Notes: generated by a model from the sequence alone, not told the origin. Shown: positions 8,321 to 18,367, counted from the stretch's first letter. The stretch is DNA of 32,993 nucleotides from Candidatus Faecivicinus avistercoris (GCA_018716805.1 DVJL01000011.1:1-32993); one strand, 5' to 3'. A program made the numbers and translations.

Positions 8321-10585
8321 TTACGACTCCACCTTGATGATCGGCGCAATGCTCGCCGAGAATGTGCGCACGCCGCGCTCGCCAAAATCGACTCTGACCT
8401 TCTGTTCCTGCCCTTCGCCCTCGACGCCGACGACGCGGCCGCGGCCGAACGAGCGGTGGATCACCTGGTCGCCCGCGCGGAACAGCGAGATTGGCTTGAC
8501 GCTGCGCGCCTGCGAGCCGACGAACTTCCCGCCTCCGCCGTATCCCTTCTGCACGCCCTCGATGCCCAGCGCGCGCCCGGCGGCCTGCGGCCTCGACGGC
8601 GCGCGGTCCGCGCCGCCGTAGGCCCGCGCGTGCGATGGCGGCGGCACGCGGCGCTGTTCGCCGCGCTGGGTGCCGTCCGTGATCAGCCGCGCCGGGATCT
8701 CGCCGACAAACCGCGAAAGCGCGTTGGCCGACCGGGCGTTGTACAGCATCCTCGTGCGCGCATGGCTCAAAAACAGCCGCTTCTTCGCGCGCGTGATGCC
8801 GACGTAGGCAAGCCTGCGCTCCTCCTCGAGCTGGTCGTCGTCGTACATCGCGCGGCTGAGCGGGAAGATGCCGTCCTCCATGCCCGGGAGGAACACGTCG
8901 TCGAATTCCAGTCCCTTCGCGGAGTGCAACGTCATCAGCGTCACGCTGCCGCCGGCCTCGTCAATCGAATCCGTATCCGAGACGAGCGCGACGTTTTCCA
9001 GAAAGTCGCTCAGCCCGCCCTCGGGGTTCAGCCGCTCGAATTCGGCGACCGCGCCCTGCAATTCCCTGATGTTCTCGACGCGCGATTCGTTTTCCGGCGT
9101 CTTGACCGCCTCGAGCGCGCGGACGTAGCCGGTCCTGTCGATCAGCGTCTGCACAAACTCGCCCGGCTTCTGCTCGTACATCGCGTCCGTCAGGTCGACC
9201 ATCAGCTCGCCAAACTCGCCGACCAGCTTGCGCGCGCGCGCGGACAGCCCCGCGCCGTCCGCGTCCAGCACCGCCGACATCAGCGGAAGCTCGTTCTCGG
9301 CGGCATAGGCGGCCAGCTGGTCGACCGTCGCGTCGCCGATGCCGCGCTTGGGCTCGTTGATGACGCGGCGGAGCGAGACGTCGTCGTCCGGATTGACCAG
9401 CGCGCGCATGTAGGAGATCAGATCCTTTATCTCCTTGCGCTCGTAGAACTTCTGGCCGCCGTAGACGCGATACGGCACGCCGCCGCGCACGAATGCCTCT
9501 TCCAGCACGCGCGACTGCGCGTTGGTGCGGTACAGCACGGCGATCTCGCCTGGTCGGTCGCCGTGGGCGATCAGCTTGCGCGCCATCGCGGCCACGAACG
9601 CCGCCTCGTCGCGCTCGTCCAGCGCGTGGTACAGCGCGATGCGCTCGCCCTCGCCCGCCTCGGTCCACAGCGCCTTCTCCTTGCGCCCGCGGTTGTGGGC
9701 GATGACCTGGTTGGCCGCGTCGAGGATGTTGCCGGTGGAGCGGTAGTTCTGCTCGAGCTTGACGACCTTCGCCTCGGGGAAGTCCTTCTCAAAGTCGAGG
9801 ATGTTCCGGATGTCCGCGCCGCGCCAGCCGTAGATCGACTGGTCGTCGTCGCCGACGACGCAGAGGTTGTGCTTCTCCCCCGCCAGCAGGCGGACGAGCT
9901 CGTACTGCGCGGCGTTGGTGTCCTGATATTCGTCCACGAGGATGTACTCAAACCGCCGCTGGTAATACTCGAGCACCGGCGGATTCTGGGAGAGCAGTTC
10001 CAGCGTCCGGATGAGCAGGTCATCGAAGTCCAGCGCGTTGTTGCCGCGCAGCGTCTTTTCGTATTGCTCGTAGACCTCGAAGTAGCGGCGGTTGCGCGCG
10101 TCGCTCCCGGCGTCGGCGAGCCACTCCTTCGGCGAGAGCATCCGGTTCTTCGCATCCGAGATGACCGCGCGAACGGCGCGCGGAGGATACTCCTTGTCGC
10201 TCAAATTGAGCGACTTCAGGATGGCCTTGATGACCGTCATGCTGTCGTCGGTGTCGTAAATGGCGAACTGCCGCTTATAGCCGAGCTTTTCGATGTCGCG
10301 GCGGAGGATGCGCGCGCAACAGGCGTGGAACGTCGAGATCCACGCCTCGTCGCCGGCCTCGCCGGTCAGCTGCTTCACGCGCTCCGCCATCTCGCGCGCG
10401 GCCTTGTTGGTAAACGTGATGGCCAGGATCTTCCACGCGGGCACGCCCTTTTCCATCAGGTGCGCCACGCGGTAGGTCAGCACGCGGGTCTTGCCGCTGC
10501 CGGCGCCGGCGAGCACGAGCAGCGGTCCCTCCGTGCACTCCACGGCGGCCCGCTGCGGAGGGTTGAGCCGGGTCAAATCGATCAT
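8321..10585 (-). CDS. pcrA: ATP-dependent DNA helicase PcrA/UvrD
   Basis: MIDLTRLNPPQRAAVECTEGPLLVLAGAGSGKTRVLTYRVAHL...; VDEYQDTN; VVGDDDQSIYGWRGA; TLHSAKGLEFDDVFLPGMEDGIFP; C-terminal RVDFGERGVRTF. Confidence 0.98.
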   Translation of the reverse strand: MIDLTRLNPPQRAAVECTEGPLLVLAGAGSGKTRVLTYRVAHLMEKGVPAWKILAITFTNKAAREMAERVKQLTGEAGDEAWISTFHACCARILRRDIEKLGYKRQFAIYDTDDSMTVIKAILKSLNLSDKEYPPRAVRAVISDAKNRMLSPKEWLADAGSDARNRRYFEVYEQYEKTLRGNNALDFDDLLIRTLELLSQNPPVLEYYQRRFEYILVDEYQDTNAAQYELVRLLAGEKHNLCVVGDDDQSIYGWRGADIRNILDFEKDFPEAKVVKLEQNYRSTGNILDAANQVIAHNRGRKEKALWTEAGEGERIALYHALDERDEAAFVAAMARKLIAHGDRPGEIAVLYRTNAQSRVLEEAFVRGGVPYRVYGGQKFYERKEIKDLISYMRALVNPDDDVSLRRVINEPKRGIGDATVDQLAAYAAENELPLMSAVLDADGAGLSARARKLVGEFGELMVDLTDAMYEQKPGEFVQTLIDRTGYVRALEAVKTPENESRVENIRELQGAVAEFERLNPEGGLSDFLENVALVSDTDSIDEAGGSVTLMTLHSAKGLEFDDVFLPGMEDGIFPLSRAMYDDDQLEEERRLAYVGITRAKKRLFLSHARTRMLYNARSANALSRFVGEIPARLITDGTQRGEQRRVPPPSHARAYGGADRAPSRPQAAGRALGIEGVQKGYGGGGKFVGSQARSVKPISLFRAGDQVIHRSFGRGRVVGVEGEGQEQKVRVDFGERGVRTFSASIAPIIKVES

Positions 10586-10890
10586 GAATTCTCTTCCTCT
10601 TTCGGATTCAGTCGCTCGAGCACGCGCTCGTAGCCGCCCGCGCCATAGTTGAGCGCGCGGTTGACGCGGCCGATCGTGGCCGTGGAGACGCCGGTCTTTT
10701 CGACAATTTCGGTGTAGGTGGCGTGATCGCTCAGCATTTGGGCGACCTCCAGCCGCTGCGCGAGATCCTGAACCTCGCGGATGGTGAACAAATCCTCGAA
10801 CAGCCGGTAGCAATCCTCCACCGTTTCGAGCGAGAGGAACGCATGCGCCAGCACATCCACGCGTTCGCTCTGCAGTCTGGAAGTAAACAT
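10582..10890 (-). CDS. yerC: YerC/YecD family TrpR-like DNA-binding protein
   Basis: LFTIREVQDLAQRLEVAQMLSDHATYTEIVEKTGVSTATIGRVNRALNYGAGGY; ATGA overlap with pcrA start. Confidence 0.93.
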   Translation of the reverse strand: MFTSRLQSERVDVLAHAFLSLETVEDCYRLFEDLFTIREVQDLAQRLEVAQMLSDHATYTEIVEKTGVSTATIGRVNRALNYGAGGYERVLERLNPKEEENS

Positions 10891-10927
10891 CTTTTTCCTC
10901 GCTTTCACATAATAATGTGCTGCATCA

Positions 10928-10956
10928 ATTATACAACGTCCTGTCCGGCGCGTCAA
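10928..10956 (-). promoter_or_regulatory. Sigma-A promoter of yerC-pcrA
   Basis: Minus strand TTGACG-17-TATAAT. Confidence 0.75.
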
Positions 10957-10970
10957 GCGCGGCAAAGATC

Positions 10971-10994
10971 GCCCCGCGCACATTTGCGCGGGGC
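10971..10994 (-). terminator. Hairpin, likely terminator of the sigma/anti-sigma operon
   Basis: GCCCCGCGCA-CATT-TGCGCGGGGC; weak T-run on minus side (GATCTTTG). Confidence 0.5.
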
Positions 10995-11039
10995 AGGCAA
11001 AAGCGCATCTCGAGGCGCACAAGGGGCAAAGTTCTCTCC

Positions 11040-12242
11040 TCAGTTCATCCGCCGCAGATGGAATTCCACCGCATACTGTGGAAGCAGCCGGCCGCTCTCC
11101 TCCTCATAGGGAACCAGCCGCACCCAATCCGGAATCTCGGACGACGCGCGCGCGACGATCTCCCCGACCAGATGGCCGCCCTCGCTGGTCTTGCTCTGCA
11201 TGAACGCATTGTCCGTCGCCTCGCCGTCGGGCAGCACTTCAAACCACATCCGCGCAGCGGGGCTGTCCCACGGATCCATCGCATCGCGCGGCAAAATCCG
11301 ATAGCGGATGTTCACGCCCGCCGCCGTAAAGTCGGCGCGGTCGATGATCATCGTAAACTCGTCGAACACAAACGTCTTTCTGCCATCGATCGCGGTGTGC
11401 ACGATGTTCTTTGCGTCCGGCCGGACCGTGAAGGAGACCGGAATGCGAACCGCCTCCTCGGCGTAGCCCTGTTCGACCATGACGTCCACCAGCGCGTCGA
11501 GCGACCAGCCGTCCTTCAGTGCCTCCAGCGGCGAATTCATCGACAGGCCGCCGTCGATGCGCTCGACGCCCGAAACCGCGTCGTACACGGTGCGCCCATC
11601 GATCTCGCTGGACAGGAAGAGCGGCGAGCCGCTGAACGCCTCCACCGAATCGTAGTCCTCCACCGGCGCGAGCGGGCGCAGCAGCGCCACCGTAAACGCC
11701 ACATCGAACGCCGCCTCCGGCGCGGAATCGTCGAAGTTGACGCGGCTCATAGCCGAATAGCTCGGGTGCTCCCCGTCCAGCAGCACGCCCGACGCGAACA
11801 TCCAGTCGGCGAGGTTGTCCTCATTGATCGGCGTGGCCGGCGCATCGACTTCCAGGTCGGAGGTCATCAGCATCAGCGGTTCATCCCGCCCGTTCGTCAC
11901 CGTCCAGCGGACGTAGAGATCCGCACCGTCGAGCAGGTATTCGTCGATCGTCAGCGTCACGCCATCGCGCTCGACCGCCGTGCCGGCCTGCGTCACCAGG
12001 CGCTCGGCCTCGGGCGTCGGCGCATTGCCGAAGAACAGCGATTCCAGCAGGCGGGACTGGCTGGCCGCAACCGCAAAGCCGCACAGCGCCAGCGCCAGCA
12101 GCACCGCCGCGACCATGACCGCGGGTTTGACCGCGCGCCGCCTGGGCGGCAGGTTGGCGAGCGTGCTCCGCATCCGCGCGTCAAAGCTGTCCGGCGTCGG
12201 CGGAAACGCCCGCTTGAGTCTCTCTCGCTCCGACACGGTCAC
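11040..12242 (-). CDS. DUF4179-type anti-sigma/membrane protein
   Basis: Single TM (VMVAAVLLALALCGFAVAA) after a short cytosolic N-terminus; GTG start overlaps the sigma stop (GTGA). Confidence 0.78.
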   Translation of the reverse strand: MTVSERERLKRAFPPTPDSFDARMRSTLANLPPRRRAVKPAVMVAAVLLALALCGFAVAASQSRLLESLFFGNAPTPEAERLVTQAGTAVERDGVTLTIDEYLLDGADLYVRWTVTNGRDEPLMLMTSDLEVDAPATPINEDNLADWMFASGVLLDGEHPSYSAMSRVNFDDSAPEAAFDVAFTVALLRPLAPVEDYDSVEAFSGSPLFLSSEIDGRTVYDAVSGVERIDGGLSMNSPLEALKDGWSLDALVDVMVEQGYAEEAVRIPVSFTVRPDAKNIVHTAIDGRKTFVFDEFTMIIDRADFTAAGVNIRYRILPRDAMDPWDSPAARMWFEVLPDGEATDNAFMQSKTSEGGHLVGEIVARASSEIPDWVRLVPYEEESGRLLPQYAVEFHLRRMN

Positions 12243-12694
12243 CCCTCCTCCAGCATCGCCTTGAGCGCGCGCCGCCCTGCGTACATCCGGCTCTTGACCG
12301 TGCCGGCCGGAATGCGCAGCAGCCACGCAATCTCCTCTAAAGAATAGCCCTCCAGATAGTGCAGCACGATCGGCAGCCGGTACTTTTCGTCCAGCGCCTT
12401 GAGCGCGTCGCCAAGCTCGGGATCCTCCGGCGGCGGGCCTGCGTCGGCCGGCGCAACCGGATGCCGGCGGCGCGCGGCGCAGAGCCGCTTGCACTCGTTG
12501 ATGAGGATCCTCACGAGCCACGTATCGAAATAGCGCTCCTCACGCAGCTTGCCCACGTTTGCCCACGCGCGCAAAAGCGCCTCCTGAAGCGCGTCGGCAC
12601 AGTCCTGCTCGTTGTGCAAAATCGCGTAGGCAATGCGAAACAGCTTGTCGCGCGAGCGCGTGACGCTCTGCGTGAATGCCCGCTCATCCATCAT
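12239..12694 (-). CDS. ECF (sigma-70 family) RNA polymerase sigma factor
   Basis: LFRIAYAILHNEQDCADALQEALLRAW...FDTWLVRILINECKR...LPIVLHYLEGYSLEEIAWLLRIPAGTVKSRMYAGRRALKAML. Confidence 0.95.
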   Translation of the reverse strand: MMDERAFTQSVTRSRDKLFRIAYAILHNEQDCADALQEALLRAWANVGKLREERYFDTWLVRILINECKRLCAARRRHPVAPADAGPPPEDPELGDALKALDEKYRLPIVLHYLEGYSLEEIAWLLRIPAGTVKSRMYAGRRALKAMLEEG

Positions 12695-12820
12695 GTGCCC
12701 CGCTCCTTCGCCACTTCCTTCTTTCCAATAGTTAGAAGCATTTCAACGCCAAAAGGTTCGCGATTTTCAAAATTTAACAAATTATTCCGCCGCGCCGGAC
12801 GCCGTACATTTTCCGTTCAC

Positions 12821-12864
12821 GAAAAAGCGCCGCTTTCCGATTCCTCGGAATCGAAAAGCGGCGC
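12821..12864 (-). terminator. Terminator of the dpp-like operon (minus strand)
   Basis: GCGCCGCTTTTCGATTCC/GGAATCGGAAAGCGGCGC stem (one G.U) followed on minus strand by TTTTTC. Confidence 0.8.
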
Positions 12865-12900
12865 CGAATGGAGGCATGTGCTTCGCTGAGAATGTCCGGC

Positions 12901-14412
12901 TTACTCCGCCCAAGACCAGTTGTACACCCAGTAGTTGCCCATCTGATCGGCCTTGACGCCCTGCAGGTTCGCGTTGGCGGCAATGCCGTTCATGGCGGTG
13001 TACAGCGGCACGGTCAGCGCGCGATCGCCCATCACATGCTGGACGGTGCGGAACGCCTCGAGGCGGGTCTCCTCGTCGATGCTGGTATGGTTGGCATCGT
13101 AGGCGGCGTTGACATCCGGGTCGTCCATGTGTCCGTAGTTCTGGCTTTCACCGCCGCGGTAGAGCGCATAGAGCTCCTCGAGGTCGGCCATGGCCATGTT
13201 GAAGCTGACCAGATTCAGATCAAAGTCTCCGCCCTTGAACACGTCCTCGAACCACGCGTTGGACTCCATCAGCTCGATGTTCAAAATGATGCCGACGTCG
13301 GCCAGATACGCCTGAACGATCTCCAGCGGCTTGGCATACGCCTCGTTGGAACTGGCCTTGACGGTCAGCTCGAGGCCGTCCGGATAGCCGGCCTCGGCCA
13401 GCAGCTGGCGGGAGAGCTCCGGATCGTAGGCCGGGCCTTCGTACTCGAAATCGTAGCCGGGCACGAAGTTGGCATAGATCGCCTGCGCGACTTCGCCGTT
13501 GCCCTCGATGGCGCCGATCATGACGCCCTCCTTGTCGATCGCGTGCGCGACCGCCAGACGGAGGTTCTCGTCGGCAAAGATGCCGTCAAAGTTGAAGATA
13601 ATCCAGGTCGTGCCGTTGCCGAGCGTCTCGTCGTACTGGAGGTTCGGATCGGCCTGCACGTTGGGAACGTCGGCCTGCGGCACCTTGGTGTGCACGTCGA
13701 TCTCGCCGTTCTGCAGCGCGAGCGTGGCCACGGAGTTGTCGGTGAGGATGCGGAAGGTGACGTCGTGGATGGACGGCTCGCCGAGGAAGTAGTCCTCGTT
13801 CGCGGTCAGCACGATGCGGTCGCCGGTCGTCCACTCGACGAACTTGTACGGGCCGGTGCCGACGGGCTCGCGGCCGAAGTCCGCGGCGGCCTCATACGCG
13901 GCCTTCGGGAAGATGACCATGTAGTCCGACGAGACGCACTCGAGCGCCGGGCCGTACTCGAACTGGAAGTGCAGCACGACGTGCGTGTCGTCCACGACCT
14001 CCATGCTGTCCATCGCAGAGGTGGCGGTGTCGGCATAGCCGGCGTTGATGATCGTGTTGAACGAAAACGCGACGTCCTCGGCGGTCATCGGCTCGCCGTT
14101 GTGGAAGGTCACGTCGTCGCGCAGCGTGAGCACGAGATCCTTGTTGTCGTTCTCCCACGTCCACTCGGTGGCCAGGCGCGCCTCATACACGCCGGTCTCT
14201 TCCGTCTTCGCAATCAACGTATCGAAGATCTGACGGGAGACCATGTTGACCGAAGACGACGCGGCCAGACCGCCGCAGAGCGTACTCGGCTCGCCCCACA
14301 GAGCGATGACGATGTCGTCGCGCGTCTCCTCGGCCATCGCCGGCATGGCGCCGACACCCAGCAGCATCGACAGCGCCAGAAGCATTGCGACCAGTGACTT
14401 GAATCTGCTCAT
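12901..14412 (-). CDS. ABC transporter substrate-binding protein, DppA/OppA family (SBP family 5)
   Basis: Signal peptide; LTLRDDVTFHNGEPMTAEDVAFSFNTI; PVGTGPYKFVEW; RLAVAHAIDKE. Confidence 0.92.
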   Translation of the reverse strand: MSRFKSLVAMLLALSMLLGVGAMPAMAEETRDDIVIALWGEPSTLCGGLAASSSVNMVSRQIFDTLIAKTEETGVYEARLATEWTWENDNKDLVLTLRDDVTFHNGEPMTAEDVAFSFNTIINAGYADTATSAMDSMEVVDDTHVVLHFQFEYGPALECVSSDYMVIFPKAAYEAAADFGREPVGTGPYKFVEWTTGDRIVLTANEDYFLGEPSIHDVTFRILTDNSVATLALQNGEIDVHTKVPQADVPNVQADPNLQYDETLGNGTTWIIFNFDGIFADENLRLAVAHAIDKEGVMIGAIEGNGEVAQAIYANFVPGYDFEYEGPAYDPELSRQLLAEAGYPDGLELTVKASSNEAYAKPLEIVQAYLADVGIILNIELMESNAWFEDVFKGGDFDLNLVSFNMAMADLEELYALYRGGESQNYGHMDDPDVNAAYDANHTSIDEETRLEAFRTVQHVMGDRALTVPLYTAMNGIAANANLQGVKADQMGNYWVYNWSWAE

Positions 14413-14484
14413 TTGTCTTCCTCCTCGTAAATCTATTGCTCAAGCGCGCGGACGCGCAGAACAAACGCTTTCCTATTTAAGAGT

Positions 14485-15450
14485 TCAGCCGTTCAGGCAG
14501 GCGCAGAAGTGGCCCTCGCCCCGGTCGGTCAGCGGCACGTCCTGCTTGCGGCACGCGTCGGTCGCCTTCGGGCAGCGCGCCGCGAAGCGGCAGCCGGGCT
14601 TCGGATCGATCGGGCTGGAGACCTCGCCCTTCAGGATCTCGCGCTTCATGCCGCGGCGCGACAGGTTCGGCACCGGGATCGCCTGCAGGAGCGCCTGCGT
14701 ATAGGGGTGCAGCGGGTTGGCGAAGATCGCCTTCGCCGGGCCGCGCTCGACGCAGCGGCCGAGGTACATGACCGCAATCTCATCGGAGATGTGCTTGACG
14801 ACGGACAGGTCGTGCGTGATGAACATGTACGCCAGCCCGCGGTCGCGCTGCAGATCCATCAGCAAATTCAGGATCTGCGCCTGAATCGACACGTCCAGCG
14901 CCGAGACCGGCTCGTCGCAGACGATGAACTCCGGCTGAAGCACCAACGCGCGGGCGATGCCGATGCGCTGGCGGCGGCCGCCGTCCAGCTCGTGCGGATA
15001 GGCGTTGACCAGCCGCGCGGCCAGGCCGACCGTGTCCATCATCTGAAAGACGTCCTTCTCCAGCTCCGCGGAGTTCTTGTGCAGGTGGCCGGCGATCAGC
15101 GGCTCGGCGATGATCTCGTAGACGGTCATGCGCGGGTTCAGGCTCGCGTAGGGGTCCTGAAAGATGATCTGCGCGCGGTTGCGGAACTGCTTGAGCTGCG
15201 CGCGGTTCATCTTCGCGACGTCGCTTCCGTCGAACAGGATCTCGCCGCTGGTCGGCTCCAGCAGCCGGAGCACCGTGCGGCCCAGCGTGGACTTGCCGCA
15301 GCCGCTCTCGCCGACGACGCCCAGCGTCTGCCCCGACCGGATGGTCAGATCGACGTCGTCCACGGCGTGCAGCATGCCGCGCGGGGTGTTGAAATACTTC
15401 TTGAGATGCTTTGTTTCCAGCAGGATCTTTGCCTCGTTCTGCGCGCTCAT
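14485..15450 (-). CDS. Oligopeptide/dipeptide ABC transporter ATPase (DppF/OppF type)
   Basis: Walker A GESGCGKST; Walker B EFIVCDEP; C-terminal OppC-binding signature GCRFAARCPKA; atypical signature LDGGRRQR. Confidence 0.93.
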   Translation of the reverse strand: MSAQNEAKILLETKHLKKYFNTPRGMLHAVDDVDLTIRSGQTLGVVGESGCGKSTLGRTVLRLLEPTSGEILFDGSDVAKMNRAQLKQFRNRAQIIFQDPYASLNPRMTVYEIIAEPLIAGHLHKNSAELEKDVFQMMDTVGLAARLVNAYPHELDGGRRQRIGIARALVLQPEFIVCDEPVSALDVSIQAQILNLLMDLQRDRGLAYMFITHDLSVVKHISDEIAVMYLGRCVERGPAKAIFANPLHPYTQALLQAIPVPNLSRRGMKREILKGEVSSPIDPKPGCRFAARCPKATDACRKQDVPLTDRGEGHFCACLNG

Positions 15451-16436
15451 GCCTTGCCCTCCTCGTCAAACCGGTGGCACTGGATCATATGGCCGCGCGA
15501 ATCGACGTGCGGCTGCGGGTGCTCGACCTTGCAGCGCTCGGTGCAGTACGGACAGCGCGGATGGAAGCTGCAGCCGCTGGGCAGATCGGAGGGATCGGCG
15601 ATCATGCCGTCGATCGGCCGGAGGCGGTCAGTCTCCACGTCCAGCCGCGGGATCGAGCCGAACAGCCCCTCGGTATAGGGATGGTGCGTCTCGCCCTCAA
15701 AGAGATCCTCGACCGTGCCCTTTTCCACGATCTCGCCCGCGTACATGACCGCGACGCTGTCGCACATCTCGGCCACGATGCCCAGATCGTGGGTAATCAT
15801 GATCATCGAAGTGCCGAGCTTCTCCTTGAGCTCGGTCATCATCGCCAGCACCTGCGCCTGAATCGTGACGTCCAGCGCCGTGGTCGGCTCGTCGGCGATT
15901 AGCAGCTCCGGCTCGCACGCCAGCGAGATGGCGATGACCACGCGCTGCTTCATGCCGCCCGAGAACTGATGCGGGTATTCGCCCTTGCGCTCCGGCGGGA
16001 TGCCGACCAGCCGGAACATCTCGTCCACGCGCGCGTCGATCTGCTCCTTCGTCAGCTTCTTGTCGTTGTGCAGCTGGAGCACCTCGGCGACCTGCTTGCC
16101 GACCGGGATGACCGGGTTCAAGCTGGTCATGGGATCCTGAAAGATCATCGACAGCAGCTGGCCGCGGTAGACGCGCATGTCGGCCTCGCGCAGCTCGAGC
16201 AGCTTCGCGCCGTCGAATTCGATCTCGCCGGACGTAATCCGGCCAATCCCCTTGGGCAGAAGCCTGAGCAGGCTCAGCGCGAGCGTCGTCTTGCCGGCGC
16301 CGGTCTCGCCGACCAGCCCGAGCGTCTGCCCGCGGTCGACGGACAGGCTGACGCCGTTGACGGCCTTGACGGTCATCTCGTCCGTGTGATATTCCACGCT
16401 GAGGTTGCGAACCTCGAGAAGCGGCTTATCGGACAT
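15447..16436 (-). CDS. Oligopeptide/dipeptide ABC transporter ATPase (DppD/OppD type)
   Basis: Walker A GETGAGKTT; FSGGMKQRVVIAISLACEPELLIADEPTTALDVTIQAQ; GCSFHPRCPYC. Confidence 0.95.
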   Translation of the reverse strand: MSDKPLLEVRNLSVEYHTDEMTVKAVNGVSLSVDRGQTLGLVGETGAGKTTLALSLLRLLPKGIGRITSGEIEFDGAKLLELREADMRVYRGQLLSMIFQDPMTSLNPVIPVGKQVAEVLQLHNDKKLTKEQIDARVDEMFRLVGIPPERKGEYPHQFSGGMKQRVVIAISLACEPELLIADEPTTALDVTIQAQVLAMMTELKEKLGTSMIMITHDLGIVAEMCDSVAVMYAGEIVEKGTVEDLFEGETHHPYTEGLFGSIPRLDVETDRLRPIDGMIADPSDLPSGCSFHPRCPYCTERCKVEHPQPHVDSRGHMIQCHRFDEEGKA

Positions 16437-16448
16437 TCAAATCCCTCC

Positions 16449-17345
16449 TCAGTTCTTCAGCTTCGGGTCGAGCGCGTCGCGCAGGCCGTCGCCGATCAGG
16501 TTCAGGGACATGGCCGCGACCATGATGGCCAGCCCGGGGAAGATCACCAGATACGGATAGTTTCGCATGTACTCGCGGCCGTCGGAGAGCATCGTGCCCC
16601 ACTCCGGCGTCGGCGATTCGACGCCCAGGCCGATGTAGCTCAGGCCCGCGATGGACAGGATCGTGATCGCGAGGTTCAGCGTCGCCTGCACGATGATCGG
16701 CCCCAGCGCGTTGGGTAGGATGTGGCGCAGCAGGATGCGCCCGTCGGACGTATTGCAGGCGCGCGCCGCCTCGATGTACTCCTGATTGCGGATCGGCAGA
16801 ATCGCCGAGCGGAACACGCGGGTGAACCCCGGAATGACGCCGACGACGCAGGCCAGCCCCAGGTTGAACATTCCGTTGCCCAGCGAGGCGACGATGCAGA
16901 TCGCCATCAGGTTGAACGGCAGCGCGTAGAACACGTCCATCACACGCATGATGAGGTTGTCCACCTTGCCGCCATAGTACGCCGCGACGGCGCCCAGCAG
17001 CGCGCCGACGACGGTCGCGATCGAGATGATCACCAGCGCGGCCGACAGCGAGATCCGCGTGCCCCACACGACGCGCGCGAGCACATCGCGGCCGTACTGA
17101 TCCGTGCCAAACGGATGCTCCCAGCTCGGAAACTGCAGCCGCTCGCGCATGTTCTGGCCCGTGACATCCGCTGAATAGTCGAGGAACAGCGGACAGCAGA
17201 GGGCGACCAGCGCCAGTATGACCAGGATCACCAGCCCGGCCATGGCCGTCTTGCTCTTGGCAAACCTCCGGCAAATCGAGCCGATCTGGCTGCGCTTCTT
17301 GTATTGACGCAGGCTGGCCGCCGCGGCGTTGCTCGTCTGACTCAT
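16449..17345 (-). CDS. ABC transporter permease (DppC/OppC type)
   Basis: HPFGTDQYGRDVLARVVWGTRISL; EYIEAARACNTSDGRILLRHILPNALGPIIV. Confidence 0.95.
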   Translation of the reverse strand: MSQTSNAAAASLRQYKKRSQIGSICRRFAKSKTAMAGLVILVILALVALCCPLFLDYSADVTGQNMRERLQFPSWEHPFGTDQYGRDVLARVVWGTRISLSAALVIISIATVVGALLGAVAAYYGGKVDNLIMRVMDVFYALPFNLMAICIVASLGNGMFNLGLACVVGVIPGFTRVFRSAILPIRNQEYIEAARACNTSDGRILLRHILPNALGPIIVQATLNLAITILSIAGLSYIGLGVESPTPEWGTMLSDGREYMRNYPYLVIFPGLAIMVAAMSLNLIGDGLRDALDPKLKN

Positions 17346-17346
17346 A

Positions 17347-18294
17347 TTAACCCCTCGCCTTCCGGATCTTAACATACTGGCTCTTCAGCCGCGGGTCGAT
17401 GTAGACGTACAGCACGTCCACGATCAGGTTGATCACGCTGGTGATCAGCGCGATGAACAGCACCTCGGCCATGACCATCGGCACGTCCAGCTGGCGCACG
17501 GACGTGATCGCCAGCGAGCCCAGGCCGTTGAGCGTGAACACCTGCTCGATGATGACCGTGCCGCCCAGCAGGCCGGCAAAGTTCATGCCGACGATCGTCA
17601 CGATCGGCAGAAGCGCGTTCCTCAGCGCGTGGCGCAGGATCACCTGCCGCTCGTTCGCGCCCTTCGCGCGCGCCATCTTGATGTAGTCCGCGCGGATGAC
17701 CTCCAGCATGCTCGACCGCGTCATGCGCACCAGTGTCGCCAGATACGAGGCCGCCAGCGTGATCCACGGCAGGATATAGCCCGAAACTTCGTTGTTCCCC
17801 ATCGCCGGCAGCCACGACAGCTTCAGCGCAAACAGCAAAATCAGCAGCGTGCCCAGCCAGAACGCCGGCATCGACGACAGGATCAGCGCGCCGGTCAGCG
17901 CCATGTTGTCCAGCAGCGAATACTGCTTGACCGCGGACAGGATGCCCACCGGGATGCCGATGGCCACCACCAGCACCATCGCGCCCAGCGCCAGCCGCAC
18001 CGTCGTCAGAAGGCGCGCCATGATCTCGTTGAACACCGGCAGGTTCGTCCGCCACGACGTTCCGAAATCGCCCTGCACCGCATTGATGATGTAGTTGAAA
18101 TAGCGCGTCCAGAACGGCTGGTTCAACCCCATCTCCTCGCGCAGGTTCTCCAGCGCCTCCGGCGTCGCGCGCATGCCGAGGATGATCTGCGCGGGATCGC
18201 CCGGGGAAAGCTCCAGCATGCTGAACACCAAAAGCGAAATGCCCAGCACGACCGGGATCATCAACAGAATTCGCTTGAGTATGTATCGGGCCAT
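17347..18294 (-). CDS. ABC transporter permease (DppB/OppB type)
   Basis: MARYILKRILLMIPVVLGISLLVFSMLELSPGDPA...; DYIKMARAKGANERQVILRHALRNALLPIVTIVG. Confidence 0.95.
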   Translation of the reverse strand: MARYILKRILLMIPVVLGISLLVFSMLELSPGDPAQIILGMRATPEALENLREEMGLNQPFWTRYFNYIINAVQGDFGTSWRTNLPVFNEIMARLLTTVRLALGAMVLVVAIGIPVGILSAVKQYSLLDNMALTGALILSSMPAFWLGTLLILLFALKLSWLPAMGNNEVSGYILPWITLAASYLATLVRMTRSSMLEVIRADYIKMARAKGANERQVILRHALRNALLPIVTIVGMNFAGLLGGTVIIEQVFTLNGLGSLAITSVRQLDVPMVMAEVLFIALITSVINLIVDVLYVYIDPRLKSQYVKIRKARG

Positions 18295-18338
18295 GTGCTC
18301 CTACCTCCCATGTGGGTGCGAACCTTGCGTCCGCATTG

Positions 18339-18367
18339 TTGACAATGTGTTTCGTTTCGGGTAATAT
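18339..18367 (+). promoter_or_regulatory. Candidate plus-strand promoter toward tetR
   Basis: TTGACA-17-TAATAT. Confidence 0.55.

Noticed and set aside
8114-10633. 839-aa plus-strand ORF antisense to pcrA
   Set aside because: Antisense shadow of a highly conserved helicase; composition is that of a mirror frame.
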